A stretch of DNA of 5,968 nt from CAIVSN01 sp036171455 (GTDB lineage: Bacteria; Patescibacteriota; Gracilibacteria; BD1-5; UBA2023), in contig JAVHRB010000099.1 in the NCBI GenBank assembly GCA_036171455.1, forward strand, positions 1-5,968, given 5' to 3'. Below the pieces are notes generated by a model. The model worked only from the letters and a program-made list of their open reading frames with translations, made no database searches and was not told where the DNA came from. Position 1 is the stretch's first letter; each line of letters starts with the position of its first letter. Shown here piece after piece: positions 1-5,647 of the stretch. Made by a program: the position numbers and the translations under genes.

Positions 1-1
1 G

Positions 2-145
2 GAATTGGCTAAATTTGGGGATACTGTCCTGAGATTGGATCGATCGTATATCGGGTTGGATAATTTTTGATTCGCAATAGTCAATGCTGAGAATACGATT
101 TTAGACATTGGCGACTCATACCACTTTCTGAAATCAAAGCGATAA
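2..145 (+). CDS. C-terminal end of an unrecognised protein (partial, UGA read as Gly)
   Basis: Forty-seven codons are open from the left edge to a TAA at 143-145, provided the TGA at 68-70 is read as glycine (context Asp-Asn-Phe-Gly-Phe-Ala-Ile-Val). The residues look like genuine folded protein: alternating hydrophobic and polar positions that suggest beta strands (Thr-Val-Leu-Arg-Leu, Phe-Ala-Ile-Val-Asn, Thr-Ile-Leu-Asp-Ile) and a basic tail ending in Lys-Ser-Lys-Arg. The other two plus frames are poorer (frame 1 stops within 12 bases). The gene converges on the minus-strand operon, and both could end at the bidirectional hairpin at 272-299. I do not recognise the family from this fragment. 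The start lies outside the window. Confidence 0.72.
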
Positions 146-184
146 GTTGTCGAGAGGAATTAAAAATTAGAGAGTCATTTCTTT

Positions 185-198
185 TTTTCCGTCCCCGA
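185..198 (+). repeat. Left copy of a 14-bp inverted repeat flanking the three-gene operon
   Basis: TTTTCCGTCCCCGA occurs here. Its exact reverse complement lies at 4906-4919, on the other side of the minus-strand operon. Similarity extends outward as a pyrimidine run with a short length difference. The copy lies in the non-coding gap between the left gene and the operon terminator. It could be a terminal inverted repeat of a cassette or a shared protein-binding site. I see no convincing target-site duplication beside the two copies. Confidence 0.5.
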
Positions 199-210
199 TA
201 TCCCGATTCG

Positions 211-245
211 TTCCCTATGAAATATCTTATGAAAACATATGGGAA
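211..245 (+). other. Imperfect hairpin downstream of the left-edge gene
   Basis: TTCCC-TATG (211-219) can pair with CATA-T-GGGAA (236-245), giving nine base pairs with one bulged T and a 16-base AT-rich loop. It lies 66 bases after the TAA of the left gene. It is followed by only a short T-run (TGCCTTTT), so it is a weak terminator or mRNA 3' end candidate at best. Confidence 0.3.
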
Positions 246-271
246 TGCCTTTTAATAACTACTCTCCTCAT

Positions 272-299
272 AAAAAGACGGACCAATTCCGTCTTTTTT
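272..299. terminator. Bidirectional Rho-independent terminator
   Basis: AAAAAGACGGA (272-282) and TCCGTCTTTTT (288-298) are perfect inverted repeats around the five-base loop CCAAT, with a further T at 299. Both strands give a GC-containing stem followed by a U-run. On the minus strand it begins 8 bases after the stop codon of the 290-residue gene and so closes the three-gene operon. On the plus strand it can also end transcripts from the left-edge gene. Confidence 0.9.
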
Positions 300-307
300 G
301 ATTCCTG

Positions 308-1180
308 CTATTTCTTTATCTCCGCAGCCTTCTTTCTTGTATCATCGAGCACCCCTTGACTACCACTCTGTTTTTGTCCTTTTAGTTTCTCCACTTCTGC
401 TAATTTCTTTGTGGCCTGATTGTACAATGGTCGATCAATAAGATTGAGGCTTAGATATTGATCCAATTCCCCTTTTGTTATGGCATATCCACTCTGCTTT
501 CTCGCAGGATCAAGCGTTCGGTCCCATCGTGAATCTCCAATTTGAGAGAGGAGATGATTTCGTACAATCGGAAGAAGTGTTTGAAAGTCAGATTGTTTAA
601 GATATCCCATCTTTGGGGAAGCAAGAAAGAGGAGGTCTCGGATGCGGAGAAAACCATCGTTGGCAAGGAATCGAATTGCCGGCAATGTTTCTAATCGATC
701 TTTCTCATCGTGCGGAATATTGAGTCACATAACCACTACTTGGCCACGTCTATAATTGAACTCTATATCCTGCCAAGCCTTGTAAAATTCAGGTGTGTTT
801 TTAGGAACAATCTTCTCTTCTATTCCTTGGATATTAAACAAAGTGTATGTCTTAGTTTTTGGATCTATCTCCTCACGATAACCTGCTTGCCAGGAAACCC
901 CTCGAAAAAGTCTAATCGATTCTTCTTTGATATCTTCGGAAGAATCATTTCAACGCAAATGAGCAGCATTTACCAATACATCACCATTTTTGTCGCAGAA
1001 ATATTCTGTATTGCCATTCTTTCCACCAACGGAAAAGACATTCTCCTGAACCTTCTTCACGACAAGATTACTATCCTTATGATAGGCTAATAGGAGATTT
1101 CTTACTTGTTTCTCTTCCATCTTCGCTACATCTATATGATGCTCAATTTGAGGAGGAGTACTGTGATTTATTGCTACCAT
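308..1180 (-). CDS. Unrecognised 290-residue protein, third gene of the operon (UGA read as Gly)
   Basis: The frame runs from ATG at 1180-1178 to TAG at 310-308 and crosses two TGA codons, at 950-952 (residue 77, after Ala-Ala-His-Leu-Arg) and 725-727 (residue 152, after Val-Val-Val-Met). The start is fixed because a TAA directly precedes this ATG in frame. The protein is soluble, with no signal peptide or membrane segment. Residues about 45-72 look like a small beta-rich unit (Val-Phe-Ser-Val-Gly-Gly-Lys, then Tyr-Phe-Cys-Asp, then Gly-Asp-Val-Leu-Val). The C-terminal third is helical and lysine-rich, ending in a charged tail. It lies 35 bases after the 1031-residue gene and is followed by a strong terminator, so it is the last gene of the transcript. 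I know no family for it. A role linked to the large protein is inferred from position only. Confidence 0.87.
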
Positions 1181-1215
1181 TTAACTTAAAAATTATTGAT
1201 AATTTGGTTTATTTT

Positions 1216-4200
1216 CTAAAAATTAAATCTATTCTTTTTATTATCTTTATATTCCTTTTGCTTTTTCTCTCCTATCTTCTCATAAAGTGTTCCCATAATC
1301 CTATCCACATATTCCGGGTTTCCCCACTTCGGATTCATCTTTTCGCCTAAGGTCTTCGCTCTGAGTGCTTCCTCGAATTGTTTGGTAATTTCCGAGACGA
1401 TTCTCTGGCGGTGGGCACGGAATTTTTCTAATTCTACGCGGTCTTGTCCATAATTGAAATCTTTATTCGCTTCCAATCGAGTAATGAAGTTGTCTACCTC
1501 TCTGGATACAGTTTCTCGTATGGCAGTATGGCGTTCCGATTCTTTCGGTATGCTTGCGAAATTGGAGAAAAGTGCTTCAAATCGTTCGGTAAGATCGCCT
1601 TTCATTTTTTCCTCCACTCCGAATCCCTTTGCTGCCTTTTCTAGATTCGGATTTCGCATGCTTTCACGCAGTTCTCGGAGACTTGGAGTGCTATGATTCG
1701 CATTTCCCTGAGGAAACGGCTCGTTCGCTGCAATGGATTTCGCGACCGCATCTCGCTCTTTCTGCTGGACTTGGAGTTCTTTGAGCATATGGTCGTTCTC
1801 GTTTCTTTGAGCATTGATATTTCCGACAGCAGTCTTATCTCCATCTCTCCGAGCAATATTTCTTGCCTGAATGAGTCGACGTTGTTCTTTGGAGATAGCG
1901 ATAATTTGTCCATCGAGCGAAACATTTATACCTCCATCTTTACGAAGCGTGACATTTATCGGTCCTTTTACTTTTTCCATCTGACGAAGTCCTATGACAA
2001 GCGGAACAATAGCTTCGAGTTCACCCTGTGCGTATTCCATCCAGTTTTGTCCTTCTTTAAGTCCTGGTGTATCTTGTTTCCATATGACTCGAACAATCGT
2101 ATCAGCGATGACGAGGGTCGTGGTATCAACAATGATTCCAGCTCACTCCCGAACTCCTGGAATCTTTTCGACTGATTTTCCAAGAGAACCGAGTTCTTTC
2201 ATGACGGCGCTCATGACGGTCGGATCGGATATCCCCTTAGATTCAACGAGTTTTGCCATCTCAGGACTAGAACCTCCTACTTTCCCGAGTGCGGATTTTA
2301 CCATATCCATCCCAATATGCAGGGATTTTAGGACTCCGAGAAAGAGAGTGATGCGCCCGAGATTATCGGTGGTCATTCCATTTTCCCATCCTTTGTTTCC
2401 GATAAGGTTATCGAGTTGAGTATATCCAATCGCAAAAGCCCCACCCTCGGTGAGTGTCTCGACTCCGAGCCTCGCTCCGGTCCCGGCAGCAACCATCTTT
2501 CAGGTAGTGAATTTTTTAGCTGCTTCCATTCGGGATACGAGTTTGGATGCGAAAAAATCCCCGACAGAAGCCATCTCGTTTCTGGCAAGTCCGGTTCCAA
2601 ATCTTTCCGCAAGAGCAGTACCGATCATCTTGGAAGCCGAACCGACTACTCTTCCGACCCCGGTCATTATCAGTACCTGTTCAGCGATATCCTGCTGATA
2701 CTTGGCATCCGAATTCATACGTTCATCCGAAAGATATCCAGATCACATCGACCGAAGACTCGAAAGAAAGCCTTTCTCATTTCGAGGATCTGTTTCACTT
2801 ACTTGGAGTCCTTCGATATTCATGTAGAGCTTCGCGAGTGGGTTTTTCTTGGAGATATCCTGGAACGCATCGAAGTTTTCAGATACTGTTTTCTTGATGA
2901 GCGAACGAGACAGGATATCCATGCATCCACCTTCTCCTCCGGCAAGCTTCTTCGGGTCCGAATGAATCATTGCAGAAATTTTCGCAAGATCCGCTTTTTC
3001 ACCCTTATTCTCTTTGTCCAACACATCCTGGTACCCCCTGAGGGTTGCTTCGCGAAGACCGGTCAGCTCTTGGACTATCTGATCCAGATGTGCATCATTG
3101 AGCTTGATTCCATGAGCGCTGAGAAATACGGAAAGATTCTTTGTATTGATGACTGGAACGGTTCCTTCCGGAAAAACGAAAGCGAAGAATTCTTTTTTGG
3201 CTCCGGGGTCGGTTTTTAGCTTGTCAATATTTGCAAAGCTTTCCGCTATTTTTGGAGACTTTGAAAGTTCATTCATAAAGAGGAAATCTCCTTCCAGACT
3301 CGATCTCATCGCATCGGAAGAATTCAATACCCGCGGATCACTGTCGTGCACGTCATGGATGCGCAGAAGTGAGAGTGCTTGTACTTTTTTTGAGAGGAGT
3401 TCATTCGGATTGTGTGTTGCCGATGATGAGAGAATCTCTCGGATTCTCGCAAAATCTCGCTCGCTTTGTTTCTCGGAATCAAAGGATAGATCGGTGACTT
3501 TCGGTAAGAGTTTTTTATCGATTCCGATATCCTTTCCAACCCCCTCGGCAGTTCCTCAAATTCGCGGAGTATTGGAGACGAGGTATTCACTCTTAAAAGC
3601 CTTTGCGATCATCTCATCCGCTTTCTCACTGATTGCTTTTGAATCCATGGATTTTACATCGCTTGAAGCAGTCAAGAGATCGTTTATGAGCTTGATCTGG
3701 GTATTGTATGACTCGATAACACTTCCTTGCAATACAGCAGTGCGTACGCGAGAACGAAGATCTTCGAGGTAGGTTCTATATACGAGTGCCACTTCCTGGA
3801 CAAGCGAGAGTTTATTTGTAGCCTTTTCTCTCTCTTGTCACTCTCGTACTTTCTCGGATCCGGTATCTATTGCAGCATACAAATCTTCATTACTATAATG
3901 ATGTGCTTCTGGAAGTTTCTCATGATTCTTTTCGGAATTCGTTTTTTGTTTCGGTTTCAAGGAATGTACTTTCTCTTCCGTCGTTCACTTCGGCATCGCT
4001 TTTAACTGTTCCTTTGCTCGCTCCATCTCGGCGCATTTCTTTGAGATTTCCGCTGCATGTTCGTCATTCATTCGAGTCATTTGATCGAGAAAATGTTTTT
4101 GACAGTCCGCTTTGAATTCAGGACCTCCCGCATTGAGAATCTCCTCGGCAGTGAGGGATTCCATGAAGCGTTCGGTCGTTTTGATACTTCGTTCTTTATT

Positions 4201-4311
4201 TCTTGCTTCTCTCTGCTTTCTTTCCGCCTCAATAATCTGCTGTTGCTCGGGAGTAGTCAACAGTTCTTGTTCTTTCTTTTTCTCGTAGGGATTTACTTGT
4301 GAATCTGACAT
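1216..4311 (-). CDS. Unrecognised 1031-residue helical protein with a Gly/Ala-rich hydrophobic centre (UGA read as Gly)
   Basis: One frame is open from ATG at 4311-4309 to TAG at 1218-1216 when six TGA codons are read as Gly (residues 109, 158, 252, 523, 604 and 723). The standard code would cut it into seven pieces. The ATG is the first one after an in-frame TAA. Layout: residues 1-110 form a highly charged, probably coiled-coil helix rich in Glu, Lys and Gln; 160-530 are mixed helical; 542-750 are Gly/Ala-rich with hydrophobic or amphipathic stretches (about 542-570, 606-636, 651-680 and 726-744); 783-807 look like a beta hairpin (Ile-Asn-Val-Thr-Leu, Ile-Asn-Val-Ser-Leu); 808-1031 are charged helices with a Lys/Asn-rich tail. 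No signal peptide and no catalytic motif were found. The centre suggests membrane contact or dense helical packing, which is inference. Tape-measure-like, scaffold and pore-like roles are all unproven. Confidence 0.9.
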
Positions 4312-4320
4312 GAAATGGAT

Positions 4321-4791
4321 TTAGGTGAGTTGGTAGCCTTTGTACAGTTCTTTGAGTGCAGTATCTGGATCGACTTTCTCCCGTATTTCGGGAGTATATA
4401 CCATTTTTTCTATGAATGCTTGCTGCATTCCACCTTGCAATTGATAGATGGAGATATTTTCCGCATCTTTGTTCGCGAACTGTCTCGCGTAATCGAGAAT
4501 GAATCGTTTTTCGTTTGTAAGTGCTTCGATAACACCTTCCAGCATCTTGGTATTGTTTGTGTCTCGGGCCCTTTCGAGCTCTATCCTAATGATTCCCGCT
4601 ATGTTCGGATCATTTCCAAGAAGACGTGATTTAGACAGGAATATCACTGCTTCGGCGAGGAGTTTTTGAATATCGACGGATTTACTTATTTCATTGCTAT
4701 GCTCATCTTCTCTCTGCTCCTGTCCCATCTGTCCGGATTTCAGAACATGAATTGGCTCTAATGAGTGATACGAAGGAGAGTCGAAAGACAT
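4321..4791 (-). CDS. Unrecognised 156-residue helical protein, first gene of the operon
   Basis: This frame runs from ATG at 4791-4789 to TAA at 4323-4321 and contains no TGA, the only complete gene here without one. An in-frame TAA lies four codons upstream of the ATG, so the start is well constrained. The N-terminal 40 residues are polar and probably disordered (Ser-, Glu- and Gln-rich). The rest alternates amphipathic helices, for example Leu-Leu-Ala-Glu-Ala-Val-Ile-Phe-Leu and Met-Leu-Glu-Gly-Val-Ile-Glu-Ala-Leu, and ends near a Tyr-Lys-Gly-Tyr. There is no signal peptide. Only 9 bases separate its stop from the start of the 1031-residue gene, and both are in the same reading frame, so they are surely co-transcribed and perhaps translationally coupled. 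It may be a small partner of the large protein, but this rests on position alone. Confidence 0.85.
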   Translation of the reverse strand: MSFDSPSYHSLEPIHVLKSGQMGQEQREDEHSNEISKSVDIQKLLAEAVIFLSKSRLLGNDPNIAGIIRIELERARDTNNTKMLEGVIEALTNEKRFILDYARQFANKDAENISIYQLQGGMQQAFIEKMVYTPEIREKVDPDTALKELYKGYQLT

Positions 4792-4802
4792 TTGATGACG
4801 TT

Positions 4803-4850
4803 TTTATACAAGTACGCCTTAATGGTAGCAGGTTTTTGCGTAAAATGCAA
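4803..4850 (-). promoter_or_regulatory. Candidate promoter(s) of the three-gene operon
   Basis: Reading the minus strand, a TATAAA (-10-like) lies at 4808-4803, just upstream of the first ATG, but its -35 is weak (near CTGCTA, 4831-4826) and it would leave almost no leader. A second option is TTGCAT at 4850-4845 with TACCAT at 4827-4822, spaced 17 bases. Both overlap the inverted repeats of this gap, so a repressor or activator site is plausible. Neither is strong enough to choose between them. Confidence 0.38.
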
Positions 4851-4895
4851 ATAAGTGAATGAGTATTAGAGGGTAGGCGTGCATTTTTGCTACCA
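4823..4895. repeat. Nested inverted repeats in the divergent intergenic region
   Basis: TGGTAGCA (4823-4830) is the exact reverse complement of TGCTACCA (4888-4895). Inside it, AAAATGC (4842-4848) matches GCATTTT (4881-4887), so the two right arms are adjacent while the left arms are 11 bases apart. A further pair, ACGCCT (4814-4819) and AGGCGT (4875-4880), crosses them. The elements overlap the candidate operon promoters. They could be an operator, a DNA cruciform or a structured 5' leader. Confidence 0.55.
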
Positions 4896-4905
4896 ATTAC
4901 TATTT

Positions 4906-4919
4906 TCGGGGACGGAAAA
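4906..4919 (-). repeat. Right copy of the 14-bp inverted repeat flanking the operon
   Basis: TCGGGGACGGAAAA is the exact reverse complement of 185-198. It lies upstream of the operon's first gene and outside its nested repeats. The pair therefore brackets all three minus-strand genes together with their promoter region and terminator. See the left copy for interpretation. Confidence 0.5.
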
Positions 4920-4990
4920 GAAGGGTTCAAATCATAGTATGAATATATGACTTTTTGCTTAAATAAGGGATAAATTGCCTGATAGTATTT

Positions 4991-5018
4991 TTGCAAAAAC
5001 GAGAGTTTTTGGTATACT
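4991..5018 (+). promoter_or_regulatory. Sigma-70-type promoter of the 78-residue gene
   Basis: TTGCAA (4991-4996) and TATACT (5013-5018) are separated by 16 bases. A TG one base before the -10 (5010-5011) gives an extended -10. Transcription would start near 5025, leaving a leader of about 60 bases before the ATG at 5084. This is the best promoter-like match in the window. Confidence 0.68.
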
Positions 5019-5083
5019 AATAATGTAGACAGGAAGCCAAGGGACAAGGTTTTCTTCAAAATTATTTCTTTACTTTTCGGCAT

Positions 5084-5320
5084 ATGAAAAAATTTGAACT
5101 CTTTGTAAACGTTTGACTCCTTTTAGGCATATTATATGTAGCTCCTGGGATGACAATGAATATACGGGAAGTTAACAGCGACTCGTTAAATTTCTGGTTC
5201 GGAGGAAGTGCGGTTATTTCCGAAACTGTTAAAACCCCAAGTATGGAGGAATTTGAAAAGCAAAAGATATCAAAAACTCAGACAGAACAGGCACTCCGAT
5301 CAATCTTTGAGAGCCCATAA
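5084..5320 (+). CDS. Small membrane-anchored or secreted protein, 78 residues (UGA read as Gly)
   Basis: The frame runs from ATG at 5084-5086 to TAA at 5318-5320, with one TGA at 5114-5116 read as Gly (residue 11). After Met-Lys-Lys comes a hydrophobic stretch (about residues 6-20, Leu-Phe-Val-Asn-Val-Gly-Leu-Leu-Leu-Gly-Ile-Leu-Tyr-Val-Ala), typical of a signal peptide or single anchor. The standard code would stop in the middle of it. The remaining 55 or so residues are polar and charged, with a Phe-Trp-Phe-Gly-Gly patch followed by Glu/Lys/Gln-rich helix. The gene has its own promoter (4991-5018) and its own terminator (5337-5366), so it is a single-gene unit. No Shine-Dalgarno motif is seen. 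I recognise no family. Envelope location is inferred from the N-terminus. Confidence 0.78.
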
Positions 5321-5336
5321 AAGATATGAAAATGGA

Positions 5337-5366
5337 AAATCTCTATGTTGCGATACATAGAGATTT
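5337..5366 (+). terminator. Rho-independent terminator of the 78-residue gene
   Basis: AAATCTCTATGT (5337-5348) pairs perfectly with ACATAGAGATTT (5355-5366) around the loop TGCGAT. The run of seven Ts (5364-5370) continues past the stem. It starts 16 bases after the TAA and cleanly separates this gene from the next transcription unit. Confidence 0.88.
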
Positions 5367-5368
5367 TT

Positions 5369-5396
5369 TTGCTTTCTTACTGATTTTCTGTATATT
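5369..5396 (+). promoter_or_regulatory. Candidate promoter for the lipoprotein leader
   Basis: TTGCTT (5369-5374) and TATATT (5391-5396) are spaced 16 bases, directly after the preceding terminator. A start about seven bases on would be near 5403, exactly where the first arm of the interlocking repeats begins. That agreement supports both predictions, although the -35 match is only moderate. Confidence 0.52.
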
Positions 5397-5402
5397 GCCT
5401 TT

Positions 5403-5556
5403 GCAACCTATACACATACCCGCTTATTCTGCGCGTTTTTTTTCGAACTCGCTTTATTATGGAAATAGATCACAAAAAGGACTCGTTTAGTTCTATATGC
5501 TCTATTTCCACAGGAAAGCAGATGTGTATAGGTTGCGGCTAAACGAGCCCTTTTTT
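5403..5556 (+). promoter_or_regulatory. Structured leader with three interlocking inverted repeats (possible attenuator or riboswitch-like RNA)
   Basis: Three pairs are present. A, GCAACCTATACACAT (5403-5417), matches A' at 5522-5536 over 15 of 15 bases. B, TGGAAATAGA (5460-5469), matches B' at 5501-5510 over 10 of 10. C, AAAAAGGACTCGTTTAG (5474-5490), matches C' at 5539-5555 over 16 of 17. The order is A-B-C-B'-A'-C', so A and B nest while C-C' crosses both. C' ends in six Ts, giving a terminator-like stem with a 48-base loop. An RNA could form a pseudoknot or switch between A/B pairing and C-C' termination, controlling the lipoprotein downstream. The single C-C' mismatch (A5481 with C5548) becomes a G-U wobble on the minus strand. 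I recognise no known riboswitch consensus. Confidence 0.6.
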
Positions 5557-5587
5557 GTTACCTGCACAAAACTTGTCCAGGTAACAA
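5555..5587. repeat. Near-perfect 33-base hairpin
   Basis: TTGTTACCTG (5555-5564) pairs with CAGGTAACAA (5578-5587) over 10 of 10 bases. Inside, after one C/C mismatch, ACAA (5566-5569) pairs with TTGT (5573-5576) around the loop AAC. It abuts the T-run of the preceding leader structure and precedes the lipoprotein ATG by 60 bases. No T-run follows on the plus strand, so it is not a classic terminator. It may be another leader element or an operator. Confidence 0.55.
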
Positions 5588-5647
5588 CATTCTACCGAAA
5601 AGTAGGGGGTTTGCAAAAGCCATCCTATTTTTTTATCTTTTTTTATT

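Noticed and set aside
710..1090. A 126-codon plus-strand frame opposite the 290-residue gene
   Set aside because: The minus-strand frame is continuous through it with two UGA glycines, and the plus frame has shadow-like composition.
2416..3219. A 267-codon open frame on the plus strand
   Set aside because: It lies wholly opposite the 1031-residue gene, has a Ser/Arg/Phe-heavy composition typical of an antisense shadow, and has no promoter or start context of its own.
308..4311. A decayed gene cluster broken by stop codons
   Set aside because: Every internal stop is UGA, none is UAA or UAG, frames stay in register over 3 kb, and unrelated genes on both strands show the same pattern, so recoding explains it better than decay.
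4703..5083. A 126-codon frame on the minus strand starting at the CATATG shared with the 78-residue gene
   Set aside because: It runs through the promoter and inverted repeats of the gap and overlaps the start of the 156-residue gene in another frame. Its composition is unlike its neighbours.
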